Positions 28,010 to 34,925 of a stretch of 34,925 nt of DNA are shown here, piece after piece; position 1 is the first letter of the stretch; the number at the start of each line of letters is the position of its first letter. The notes beneath the pieces were generated by a model. That model saw only the letters and a list, made by a program, of their open reading frames with translations. It made no database searches and was not told the DNA's origin. The translations under genes and the position numbers were made by a program. The stretch is from a virus. The stretch spans positions 1-34,925 of the IMG/VR virus record IMGVR_UViG_3300042539_001222. One strand, given 5' to 3'.

Positions 28010-28657
28010 TTAACCTGTTGTTAGGCCTTGTCCTGTTGGAGACCTTCTTGGTAATCCAACTTCTAAACCAATACCAGATTCTGGACCACCTGGCTCTTGT
28101 AACTGAATTACGTTATCGCAGCTAATAGTTAATGTAATATCCATAGCTTCGTTTGTTGCGTAATTTCCTTCAGAATATGTAACTTGCTTAATGAAACAAC
28201 CTAGATATTCAAAGCTTTCTAGTGTAACAGGCTCATACCCACCGTTACCACCGTCAAGAATTTCAACTCTATATCTGAATTTGTAATCAATACCTGCTGG
28301 TGCAGCGGCTTGCTCAAAGAAATCAAATTGTTTCTGCATTTGTTCGCCGATTTTCTTGCTTACGATTCCACTAGCATCGTCGCGAATGACTAGTTTAGTA
28401 TCAGCAATAGTATGCTTACCAGCAATTTTTACTTTACTGTTGTAAACCTCTAATGGGATTGTTTCAAAGGTAATGTCTGGTCTCGAAGCGTTGATTACCT
28501 GTTTAGTTAACTCTGTACTAGGATTGCTTGCAACACCAAAGTTATCTAATGTTACTCTAAAGCGATACTTTAGCTTAGGCATTAGGAGACCTTGTGTAGA
28601 AGAACCACCTGCTCCCGATAAAGGTACTGTAAATCTATTTAAACTTGCAATTGGCAT
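28010..28657 (-). CDS. 19: Tail tube protein, T4 gp19-like
   Basis: A 215-residue protein. LKYRFRVTLDNFGV, LTKQVINASRPDITFETIPLEVYNSKVKIAGKHTIADTKLVIRDD, YKFRYRVEILDGG and LESFEYLGCFIKQVTYSEGNYATNEAMDITLTISCDN form the beta-rich tube fold of gp19. It stacks as hexameric rings inside the sheath. Its mRNA has a leader with AAGGAG 7 nt before the ATG and the late-promoter element GTAAATA upstream, as expected for a highly made protein. A strong terminator follows. Confidence 0.93.
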   Translation of the reverse strand: MPIASLNRFTVPLSGAGGSSTQGLLMPKLKYRFRVTLDNFGVASNPSTELTKQVINASRPDITFETIPLEVYNSKVKIAGKHTIADTKLVIRDDASGIVSKKIGEQMQKQFDFFEQAAAPAGIDYKFRYRVEILDGGNGGYEPVTLESFEYLGCFIKQVTYSEGNYATNEAMDITLTISCDNVIQLQEPGGPESGIGLEVGLPRRSPTGQGLTTG

Positions 28658-28679
28658 ATAAATGCTCCTTATTCTTTGT

Positions 28680-28686
28680 TATTTAC
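28680..28686 (-). promoter_or_regulatory. Late-promoter-like element (GTAAATA) for gp19
   Basis: Minus-strand GTAAATA lies 22 nt before ATG 28657, giving a leader of about 17 nt that includes the AAGGAG ribosome-binding site at 28665-28670. Confidence 0.6.
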
Positions 28687-28689
28687 CTT

Positions 28690-31617
28690 TTATAGTCCGG
28701 CTGCGATATCACCAGTATTTTTCAATCTTAGTGGTATGTAGATAAATTCAACTGCCTTGACTGGTTCTATAGCAATATCTAACCATAACTCGTTACGATC
28801 AATTCGAGCAGCGGTATTGTTAGATTCGTCACAAACTACAATAAAGTCATATAGAGCACGTTGACCTACTAATTCTAATAGTAGACTTTCTGCTGCTGCC
28901 TTTATTTCTCTACGTGTTTGAACATCATTTGGTTCAAACAAGTAAGGACGAGCTAAAATGTCTAATTGTCTACGTAAGTAAACTACTAAACGTGATACAT
29001 TAATTCTATCTAGTGCACTAGCATTTCTTGCACGGGTCTTTTGACCGTATGCAACAACACCAACACCTGTTAGAGTAGCAATCGGGTTAACTTTGGCATT
29101 ATATAGAACATCGCGTAGACCTTCGTATAGTGCAGTTGGTTTAAACTCACCTTCACCAGTAATGTAACCTACTGATGTAGCATTGTCGACACCGCCACGT
29201 CTTGTTCCTGCTGGGGCAAACCACTGATAGCTCTTATTGTCACTATTAATGATTGTACGTAGCATCATATGACTTGGAGGAACAACAATGTAGTTACCAG
29301 TGTTATCGTTAGTATAACCGCTCGGATACCACATAGCCATGTATTCGTCATAGCTAACTGCTCCTACATCACCGTTATCTAATGCTTGATTAGTATTCAA
29401 TGCCCACTCGCTTAATGCAGTTCCTGTTGGTTGTAGTCTGAAAGGTGTATCACCAACAACGAATGCAGTTAGCTTACGATCAGTATTAAATGCAACCATG
29501 TTCTGAATTGCTTCAGGATAGCCAGGTGTTGCAATTAAGTTAAAGACTAATGTATCAGTATCTCTAATGCTTGTGTTACTGTCAATAGTTTCTTTTAGTG
29601 CATTAACAACTTGTGCTCTCTGAGCAAGTCTACCAAATTGAGGACCACCGTCTGCTGCAACAGGGTATTGACTTACCCAACGTGCAGTTTCATATAGACC
29701 CATTGATTCGTCGTTAAATCTAATATTTTGACCTTCATTTGCATCTAAATTAATATATCCAGTAATATATTTTTTAACATTAAATCCGCTACGACGAGTA
29801 TTCCATAGCCTCATACCTTTTGGATAAGTTGCAGGATTAGGTGCATCTGGATCTAAATAATCGCTGCTTAGTAATTCAACAATACTGCTAGCAGTTAGTG
29901 TTGTACCAGTTGTTGCCCAACGTGCATCTGCAAACAACCAACCGTTTGGAGTGCTTTGATCTGTTACATCTTGTAGAACCCACCCACCGGCAGTGCTGGT
30001 GTTGTAAACATAGATATCTCTTCCGAATCTATCTAGATCAGCAGTACTAACCCAAATATCGCCAGTTGCTAATGCTGTTGCTCCGTCTTGTTGTGTAGTA
30101 GGAGCAACGGCGCTAACTATAGGACCTAGAGGATCTGCATCAGGAAATTCTGTCGCATAACCTACCCATGTAGTACCATCGTGATACATAATATCAACTT
30201 CGTCAACAATACTATTGTACCAGAAAGTGCCGTCTGCAGGATCTTGTGTAGGTGCAGTAGGTCTTGCTTCGTATACTAACGGAGCCCAGTTAGAAATTTG
30301 GAAGTCTGCTGGATCTGTTGATGCTGGAGCATATATGTTTGGTACGCTAAGTGATATTCCAGAATTTGATAAAGGAGTTCCCAAACCATCTTCTAGTTGA
30401 ATTTCACCTCCTAACAGGTGTCCTAATGTAAGTTTGTTTGTAGTGTTGTCAAAACTAGCATAGATATTATCTGTAGTTTGAAGAATTCTTTGCGCTACTA
30501 ATTGACCAATTTTAGAACCGTTACCTGTAATGTTTACTGTAGTCCAAGGAGTCCATCCACTTGGAGCAGATTGTCTTACTGCAAAAGAGTAATTTGTAGT
30601 TGTACTAACAGTTGAAGTAGAAGCATTTGACGCACCTGTAACTCTACTTTCGCCTTGTATTTTTCTTCTCTTAATAACAAACTCTGCCTCTGTTGTATTG
30701 TCTGGATCTGTTTCGATAAACAATGTACCTACAGGAATATTTTTTCCTCCACCGACAGAATCAAAAGCATAGTTTGCAAATTCTGCACCGTGATATAACG
30801 GAGCAGGAACATTGATCCATTCTTGAGCAGATCCGCTATAATATTTTACAGACCATTCAGCTCCATCAGTAGGAACTGTAGTTGTTACCCATACACTACC
30901 TGTTGCAGTACTTGCATTAAATTCAGGGTACTGATAGTGCGGACTTATTTTCACTGTTCTATTTGTGTTCCAGAAAGATGAATCTACATATTCCCAGTTA
31001 TTTGGTGATGTTTTTGCAAAAAGTTTTGCAATATCACCGTCAAACAACATACAGTAATCACCTACAGTACCTACTGAGCCCGCAGGTTGTCCTCCAACTA
31101 CACTAGAAGATGGAGAGCTATCATCTAAAACAATAGGAGTTTTAGAAGTAAATTGTAATGTAGACGCATTCCATTCTTTAATACCATATTTGCTAGCATC
31201 AGTATCTACCCAATAAGTACCTGCAACTGGATCTCCTTTTGGAGCAGTGCTAGATGGCTCTATGGCAGTTGTATCTAGATCAGCACGTACAATGTATGCT
31301 CTAGAGCTTACACCTAACATACTATATGCGGCTTGTAAACCATATTCGTTCAATTCGCCACCGTGTTGAGGATTACCACTAGCATCTGTATAGAATACAG
31401 GAACGCCAAATGTGTCTACTAAATCTCTTTGGCTTGTTATTAGCCATACCTTACCAGCATTTGCTGCTGTTGTTCCTAATGCTATACTGCCGCTAGGATT
31501 TGTTTTGTCTTGTGCAGAAGCTACAAATATCATCGGAGTTGTTCCTGGCGCTGCAGGAAGATAGAAACTCTCGTCAATTACTTGTACTTGTACGCCCGGT
31601 GATTGCAAATTTGCCAT
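28690..31617 (-). CDS. 18: Tail sheath protein, T4 gp18-like, with a very large insert
   Basis: A 975-residue sheath subunit (T4 gp18 is about 660). The N-terminus MANLQSPGVQVQVIDESFY and residues 85-113 (GELNEYGLQAAYSMLGVSSRAYIVRAD), and the C-terminal third (from about 600: RLWNTRRSGFNVKKYI, TGVGVVAYGQKTRA, LDRINVSRLVVYLRRQLDI, FIVVCDESNNT) are typical contractile sheath. Residues about 120-600 are an insert with several copies of a 'GTxWxxTD....Y....W' strand pattern (133, 240, 298, 463, 519), probably surface-exposed domains. AAGGAG precedes the ATG and a late-promoter element lies upstream. Confidence 0.94.
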   Translation of the reverse strand: MANLQSPGVQVQVIDESFYLPAAPGTTPMIFVASAQDKTNPSGSIALGTTAANAGKVWLITSQRDLVDTFGVPVFYTDASGNPQHGGELNEYGLQAAYSMLGVSSRAYIVRADLDTTAIEPSSTAPKGDPVAGTYWVDTDASKYGIKEWNASTLQFTSKTPIVLDDSSPSSSVVGGQPAGSVGTVGDYCMLFDGDIAKLFAKTSPNNWEYVDSSFWNTNRTVKISPHYQYPEFNASTATGSVWVTTTVPTDGAEWSVKYYSGSAQEWINVPAPLYHGAEFANYAFDSVGGGKNIPVGTLFIETDPDNTTEAEFVIKRRKIQGESRVTGASNASTSTVSTTTNYSFAVRQSAPSGWTPWTTVNITGNGSKIGQLVAQRILQTTDNIYASFDNTTNKLTLGHLLGGEIQLEDGLGTPLSNSGISLSVPNIYAPASTDPADFQISNWAPLVYEARPTAPTQDPADGTFWYNSIVDEVDIMYHDGTTWVGYATEFPDADPLGPIVSAVAPTTQQDGATALATGDIWVSTADLDRFGRDIYVYNTSTAGGWVLQDVTDQSTPNGWLFADARWATTGTTLTASSIVELLSSDYLDPDAPNPATYPKGMRLWNTRRSGFNVKKYITGYINLDANEGQNIRFNDESMGLYETARWVSQYPVAADGGPQFGRLAQRAQVVNALKETIDSNTSIRDTDTLVFNLIATPGYPEAIQNMVAFNTDRKLTAFVVGDTPFRLQPTGTALSEWALNTNQALDNGDVGAVSYDEYMAMWYPSGYTNDNTGNYIVVPPSHMMLRTIINSDNKSYQWFAPAGTRRGGVDNATSVGYITGEGEFKPTALYEGLRDVLYNAKVNPIATLTGVGVVAYGQKTRARNASALDRINVSRLVVYLRRQLDILARPYLFEPNDVQTRREIKAAAESLLLELVGQRALYDFIVVCDESNNTAARIDRNELWLDIAIEPVKAVEFIYIPLRLKNTGDIAAGL

Positions 31618-31647
31618 ATATGATCTCCTTAATGGATTACTTTGATT

Positions 31648-31654
31648 TATTTAG
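31648..31654 (-). promoter_or_regulatory. Late-promoter-like element (CTAAATA) for gp18
   Basis: Minus-strand CTAAATA lies 30 nt before ATG 31617. The predicted leader carries AAGGAG (31625-31630). Confidence 0.6.
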
Positions 31655-31678
31655 TAATTTTGGTAAAAAAAGAATTGG

Positions 31679-31685
31679 TTAAATA
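31679..31685 (+). promoter_or_regulatory. Late-promoter-like element (TTAAATA) for the zinc-binding nuclease-like gene
   Basis: TTAAATA lies 27 bp before ATG 31713; the leader would contain AAAGGG. It is divergent from the sheath promoter about 25 bp to its left. Confidence 0.45.
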
Positions 31686-31712
31686 CACTGAAAAGGGATT
31701 CAAAAAGGGCGT

Positions 31713-32051
31713 ATGATTCGAAATTTATGCAAAACATGTGGCCAAAGGCCTGTTGCTATTAATTACTACAAGAAGGGAAAAGCTTTTTTCAGATCAAATT
31801 GCGATCATTGCGCTAAAAATAGAAAAAAAGAAAGGCCTCTATGGGCCTTTACTGGATATAAGAAAAAAAGTAGTTGTGATAAATGTGGGTTTAACTCAAA
31901 ATATCAAGAACAATTTAATGTTTATTACGTTGACGGAAACCCTAGTAATTGCAGACCATCTAATTTAAAAACAGTTTGTGCAAACTGTCAAAGGATATTA
32001 CACAAATTTAAGCTGCCATGGAAACAGGGTGATTTGAAACCTGACTTTTAA
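31713..32051 (+). CDS. Zinc-binding HNH/endonuclease VII-like protein
   Basis: A 112-residue protein with four CxxC pairs: CKTCGQRP, CDHC, CDKCG and the C-terminal CANC. It has the core EQFNVYYVDGNPSNCRPSNLKTVCANCQRIL, in which the 'Hxh/VxxxDGNxxN...NLxxxCxxCH/Q' pattern is that of His-Me/HNH nucleases. Two usual His positions are Tyr/Val and Gln here, so activity is uncertain. Similar proteins are frequent next to tail genes of T4-like cyanophages. The 3' end overlaps gp1 by 44 nt convergently, and a terminator acting on the opposite strand is embedded in it. Confidence 0.7.
   Translation: MIRNLCKTCGQRPVAINYYKKGKAFFRSNCDHCAKNRKKERPLWAFTGYKKKSSCDKCGFNSKYQEQFNVYYVDGNPSNCRPSNLKTVCANCQRILHKFKLPWKQGDLKPDF
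31831..31850 (-). terminator. Intrinsic terminator for gp1, embedded in the opposing gene
   Basis: Minus strand: AAAGGCC, loop CATAGA, GGCCTTT, then CTTTTTTTC. The perfect 7-bp stem plus T-run sits about 160 bp past the gp1 stop, inside the coding region of the zinc-binding protein. Confidence 0.6.
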
Positions 32052-32673
32052 CTAAGGATTCTATCTGCTCAAATAACTCATTTATAGTACCATCATTGGA
32101 TATAACGATATCAGTAGGCAAACCAATCCACGCAGTTTCGCTACTGTGAATTCCTAATTGACTAAGGTGGTGTTTTCCTATTGCCCATCCTAACTGCTTA
32201 TCACCTTTGTTTGCATTTACTGCATGTTCGTACCATTCTGGCTCAGGCCCACGTTTAATACGTACTACTAATCCGCCAGCATTTTTAATTGCAGACATTT
32301 CGTTAGGAAAACGAACATCACTAATTACAATATTATCTTTAGTTTTACGAAGCCTATTTTCTAAACTGGCTATCCAAATGTCGTCATGAAAGCCAGTTCG
32401 ACAAACTTCAGTTCCCCAATGTTGTAAGATCCACCTAGGAGTAAGTTTTGGCATATTCAATCGTGTAGCCCACCATTGATCGACAGTTTCTCTCCATTCT
32501 CGAGCTTCTGTAGTACGACCTTCTAACAAGGTTCTATCCCACCCAAATACATGAGCTACAGCATCTTTTAATGTATTTGCAAAACTGTCTCTTCTAAACC
32601 CGTGATAATTAACCAAGTAATCAGCAGCAGTATCTTTGCCGCATCCTATAAATCCTACAAATCCAATGATCAT
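32008..32673 (-). CDS. 1: Deoxynucleoside monophosphate kinase, T4 gp1-like
   Basis: A 221-residue P-loop kinase (T4 gp1 is 241). GFIGCGKDTAADYL (P-loop, 7-14) is followed by FANTLKDAVAHVFGWDRTLLEG, RWILQHWGTEVCRTGFHDDIW, VISDVRFPNEMSAIK (the DVRFPNE motif) and VVRIKRGPE. It phosphorylates dNMPs to supply phage DNA synthesis. It has a GGAGA ribosome-binding site and a host-sigma70-like promoter rather than a late one, fitting early expression amid late genes. The 3' end overlaps the plus-strand gene by 44 nt. Confidence 0.92.
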   Translation of the reverse strand: MIIGFVGFIGCGKDTAADYLVNYHGFRRDSFANTLKDAVAHVFGWDRTLLEGRTTEAREWRETVDQWWATRLNMPKLTPRWILQHWGTEVCRTGFHDDIWIASLENRLRKTKDNIVISDVRFPNEMSAIKNAGGLVVRIKRGPEPEWYEHAVNANKGDKQLGWAIGKHHLSQLGIHSSETAWIGLPTDIVISNDGTINELFEQIESLVKSQVSNHPVSMAA

Positions 32674-32696
32674 AGCATCTCCAATCGATACTATAA

Positions 32697-32723
32697 TTTA
32701 TACGTTAATAAGACGTATGTCAA
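32697..32723 (-). promoter_or_regulatory. Host sigma70-like promoter for gp1
   Basis: On the minus strand a perfect TTGACA (32718-32723) is followed by TATAAATT about 15-17 nt on (TATAAA at 32697-32702, or TAAATT with 17-nt spacing), then GGAGA and ATG 32673. Confidence 0.5.
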
Positions 32724-32731
32724 TATTTTGT

Positions 32732-33490
32732 TTAGCCAATAACAAAGGTTAAAGGTGTTGATCCATCTTTGTAGTTAATTAGATCTTGCTCTAGGATTTC
32801 AATTTCTGCTTTTCCTTCTCCTTTGAGAGCAGTACCATTAAGTTGTGTACCACCTTGAGGGCTAGCAATTTGTCCAAATTTTTCACGAGCTTCGCCTAGC
32901 ATAAGTTTGCATGTTGCTAGACTGTAATCTTTGAGCCATTGATTTGCAAACGGATCTTGCATTAGATTAAAGTCCGGACGATAGTTATAAATCCATAATA
33001 GAACTTCTTCTTCTGAACGAGGACGTTGCATTAGAGTAAGTTTTTTAGTAGTCTTGTTAAAAGTAAAATTAATCTCGCTGCCAAACATTTTACCGACCTG
33101 CTTTTGATAACTTGCAAAGGCATAATAAGTAGCTAAGCCACCCATGTTTGTTGCAGTTAAAAGATATGTATTAGAATATGCAAGGTTAAACGGCTCAAAT
33201 AAAGTTCCGCCTTGCCCGCCACCTGACCTAGAACCTATACTACGTCTAAAAATTTGACGCACATTTGTTACTTCTGACGGTAAAATATAATCGTTTCTAT
33301 CAACTTCTATAGTTAAAAAGCTAAAACTTTCTTCTACTGCATTGCTACTACGTTGGCGAAATTTATTCAAAGCACGGTCAATCGCAGTATTGTAATGAGC
33401 AGGATCAAGCTCAACATCAATCATACCATCACCTAGCATAAGCTTGCAATAGTCGACAATTTTTTGGCGTTCGTTTTCGTTCTCAGTCAT
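32732..33490 (-). CDS. 13: Neck protein, T4 gp13-like
   Basis: A 252-residue protein. IVDYCKLMLGDGMIDVELDPAHYNTAIDRALNKFRQRSSNAVEESFSFL, DYILPSEVTNVRQIFRRSIGSRSGGGQGGTLFEPFNLAYSNTYLL, KLTLMQRPRSEEEVLLWIYNYRPDFN and KDYSLATCKLMLGEAREKFGQI match the gp13 neck protein of T4-like cyanophages. It closes the filled head and provides the platform for tail attachment with gp14, which is encoded divergently 29 bp away. It has its own late-promoter-like element 5 nt before the ATG and no Shine-Dalgarno sequence. Confidence 0.85.
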   Translation of the reverse strand: MTENENERQKIVDYCKLMLGDGMIDVELDPAHYNTAIDRALNKFRQRSSNAVEESFSFLTIEVDRNDYILPSEVTNVRQIFRRSIGSRSGGGQGGTLFEPFNLAYSNTYLLTATNMGGLATYYAFASYQKQVGKMFGSEINFTFNKTTKKLTLMQRPRSEEEVLLWIYNYRPDFNLMQDPFANQWLKDYSLATCKLMLGEAREKFGQIASPQGGTQLNGTALKGEGKAEIEILEQDLINYKDGSTPLTFVIG

Positions 33491-33495
33491 ACTGG

Positions 33496-33502
33496 TATTT
33501 AG
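33496..33502 (-). promoter_or_regulatory. Late-promoter-like element (CTAAATA) for gp13, leaderless
   Basis: Minus-strand CTAAATA, then CCAGT, then ATG 33490. It lies back-to-back with the gp14 promoter in a 29-bp spacer. Confidence 0.65.
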
Positions 33503-33504
33503 CT

Positions 33505-33512
33505 TATAAATA
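33505..33512 (+). promoter_or_regulatory. Perfect late-promoter consensus (TATAAATA) for gp14
   Basis: TATAAATA ends 7 nt before ATG 33520, so the leader would be about 2 nt. No Shine-Dalgarno sequence is present. Confidence 0.7.
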
Positions 33513-33519
33513 TAATACT

Positions 33520-34710
33520 ATGCCACGTTTATCCATGTACAAGCCTGAAAAGGGCAATGATTTCCGTTTTTTAGATAAAGTTATCAACGAACAATTTCAG
33601 GTCGGTGGTACGGATATATTTTTACACAAATATTTAGGGCCAGTAAATCCAGAAACTGGCGAAAGTACTCCAAGCACTCCTAATAATACTAACGAAATAC
33701 CTGAACTAGGTATTCAAGATTTAATTTTTATGGAGAACAGAGATCGACACTACGCTCCTGATGTATATGTTATTCGTGGAATTTACACCCTACAAGATAT
33801 CGATTTTAACCTAAGTCAATTTGGATTATTTTTACAAAATGATAATATCATGGTTACTTTCCATTTACGTGGAACTGTAGATTCTATAGGTAGAAAAATC
33901 ATGGCAGGCGATGTTATAGAATTACCTCACCAAAAAGATGAGTATGCATTAGATAATAGCTTAGTTGCATTGAAACGATTTTATGTAGTAAGTGAAGTTA
34001 CTCGCCCAGCATCGGGATATAGTCAAACATGGTACCCACATTTAATCCGTGCAAAATGTGCACCGTTAGTCGATTCTCAAGAATTTAAAGAAATACTTGA
34101 CGCCGATAGTGGTGCAGGAGATGGCAGCACATTACGAGATCTTATTTCAACTTATAAGAAAAGTATCGAAATTAACGATCAAATTATTGCACAGGCACAA
34201 GAAGATACAGGAAAGAGCGGCTACGATACTGAACACTTTTACGTTATTCCTGAAAGAGGTACACTATTAGATGTTGCCGATACATCATCGATTGATGCAG
34301 ATGCTAGTGTAGTTAATAACGCATTAGACGCTAGTATGGTCTTAAACAGCCCTGATAGGAATTTTTATGTAGGATACTTAACAGGAGATGGAGTTCCTCC
34401 AAATGGTGCACCTTATGGATTTGGATTAACATTTCCGAATAATCCGGTGTATGGACAATTTTACCTACGCACAGATTATTTGCCAAATAGACTATATCGA
34501 TATGATGGAAAAAACTGGCTTAAATACGAAGACAATGTTCGCATGACAACTAACACACAAGGTGCAACACAAACTGCTGATCCTACTAAGGTTAGAAAAA
34601 CACAAAAAGCAGGATTTATTAATAACACTACAACTTCTACTATTGCCGGAGAAGTTATACAAGAGAAACAAGCTCTTAGTAAGATATTAAGACCTAAAGC
34701 AGATAATTAA
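33520..34710 (+). CDS. 14: Neck protein, T4 gp14-like
   Basis: A 396-residue protein (T4 gp14 is 256). MPRLSMYKPEKGNDFRFLDKVINEQFQVGGTDIFLHKYLGP and YVIRGIYTLQDIDFNLSQFGLFLQNDNIMVTFHLRGTVDSIGRKIMAGDVIELPHQKDEY match the gp14 neck protein of T4-like cyanophages, including the 'D(V/I)IELPH' strand equivalent to T4 DLIYFP. The extra C-terminal region contains GQFYLRTDYLPNRLYRYDGKNW, the same repeat type as in the tail sheath insert. It forms the neck collar with gp13. It is the first gene of a rightward unit continuing into gp15, whose reading frame begins at or before its stop codon. Confidence 0.85.
   Translation: MPRLSMYKPEKGNDFRFLDKVINEQFQVGGTDIFLHKYLGPVNPETGESTPSTPNNTNEIPELGIQDLIFMENRDRHYAPDVYVIRGIYTLQDIDFNLSQFGLFLQNDNIMVTFHLRGTVDSIGRKIMAGDVIELPHQKDEYALDNSLVALKRFYVVSEVTRPASGYSQTWYPHLIRAKCAPLVDSQEFKEILDADSGAGDGSTLRDLISTYKKSIEINDQIIAQAQEDTGKSGYDTEHFYVIPERGTLLDVADTSSIDADASVVNNALDASMVLNSPDRNFYVGYLTGDGVPPNGAPYGFGLTFPNNPVYGQFYLRTDYLPNRLYRYDGKNWLKYEDNVRMTTNTQGATQTADPTKVRKTQKAGFINNTTTSTIAGEVIQEKQALSKILRPKADN
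34450..34530 (+). repeat. Copy of the sheath-type 'GxFxxxTD...YRYDGxxW' module in gp14
   Basis: The encoded segment GQFYLRTDYLPNRLYRYDGK resembles the insert repeats of gp18 (for example GTFWYNS...IMYHDGTTW). The similarity is at protein-pattern level only. Confidence 0.45.
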
Positions 34711-34925
34711 TGGAGGCTTCGGTTTAACACCGTTGAGAGATTATAGATTACTTTTATGATGGGCAAATACGTAGATACTTAACACAATTCATGCAGATTG
34801 TTAGCAACTTTAGTTATAAAGATGCTAAAGGCCAATTGGTTCAGGTGCCTGTTATCTACGGTGATATGACCCGACAAGTTTCTCAAATAATTAAAAAGAA
34901 TAGTGAGAATACTATTCCTAGTGCT
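34709..34925 (+). CDS. 15: gp15-like tail sheath stabiliser, partial, with an apparent +1 frameshift
   Basis: From 34748/34749 to the window end the frame reads YFYDGQIRRYLTQFMQIV, then SNFSYKDAKGQLVQVPVIYGDM. This corresponds to T4 gp15 (FYNSSFRRY...RVPITYA), the sheath terminator that joins the tail to the neck. The preceding codons of this protein, GGFGLTPLRDYR, lie in a different frame (34712-34747), which runs into TGA at 34757. Skipping one base after AGA at 34747 restores a continuous GGFGLTPLRDYRYFYDGQIRRY. No ATG opens the first frame; ATG 34791 is in the second. Sequencing or assembly error, a decayed gene or programmed +1 frameshifting are possible. The 3' end lies beyond the window. 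Confidence 0.7.

Noticed and set aside
31738-31968. 76-aa plus-strand frame within the zinc-binding nuclease-like gene
   Set aside because: Lacks the CxxC pairs and conserved core present in the frame starting at 31713.
1-34925. tRNA genes, CRISPR arrays, insertion sequences
   Set aside because: No cloverleaf-like sequence, spaced repeats or transposase was seen on either strand; intergenic gaps are almost all under 150 bp.

Overview
The window is an AT-rich stretch of a T4-like myovirus genome (class Caudoviricetes). It is most similar in gene content to marine T4-like phages of cyanobacteria and SAR11-type Alphaproteobacteria. The T4 core is plain from the proteins: replication and recombination genes (gp41 helicase, gp61 primase, UvsW, UvsX, gp32), packaging genes (gp16, gp17), head completion (gp4), tail tube and sheath (gp19, gp18), neck (gp13, gp14), the start of the sheath stabiliser (gp15), and dNMP kinase (gp1). 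No photosynthesis gene, tRNA or CRISPR array is visible. An ADP-heptose gene set argues for a Gram-negative heterotrophic host with heptose in its envelope rather than a picocyanobacterium, but that is inference.

Layout. Positions 1-318 hold the GC-rich 3' end of an unrecognised gene, followed by a repeat-rich spacer. Positions 524-5873 carry mostly plus-strand accessory genes: a small holin-like membrane protein, an HNH nuclease (minus strand), an acyltransferase-like protein, a 455-aa protein with a capsid-targeting-like N-terminus and a PD-(D/E)XK-like motif, two glycosyltransferase-like proteins, a methyltransferase (minus) and an AlgH/YqgE protein. From about 20.1 kb down to 5.87 kb runs a minus-strand replication and recombination block: gp32, uvsX, small proteins, a HARP-like protein, uvsW and several conserved small proteins. 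It then continues into a translationally coupled sugar cassette (cupin, HldD, HldE nucleotidyltransferase, HldE kinase) and a miniature DnaE-like protein. A convergent/divergent pair near 9.2 kb separates this from gp61 and gp41. From 33.5 to 20.2 kb the minus strand carries the virion genes, and gp14 and gp15 run rightward from 33.52 kb.

Regulation. A T4 late-promoter-like element (NTAAATA, twice a perfect TATAAATA) lies in front of nearly every virion and accessory gene and is absent before the replication/heptose block, so the two regulons can be separated by eye. At ten genes the element ends only 5-7 nt before the start codon and there is no Shine-Dalgarno sequence, which predicts leaderless or nearly leaderless late mRNAs. 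Tube and sheath instead have longer leaders with AAGGAG. Four intrinsic-terminator-like hairpins are visible, two of them placed directly before a late promoter.

The most interesting points are: (1) a split, overlapping HldE plus HldD cassette inside the replication operon; (2) the leaderless late-promoter architecture; (3) T4 internal-protein-like capsid-targeting N-termini on two proteins, one of them nuclease-like; (4) a stand-alone mini-DnaE keeping the catalytic aspartates; (5) a greatly enlarged tail sheath whose insert repeats recur in gp14; and (6) an apparent frameshift in gp15 at the right edge.
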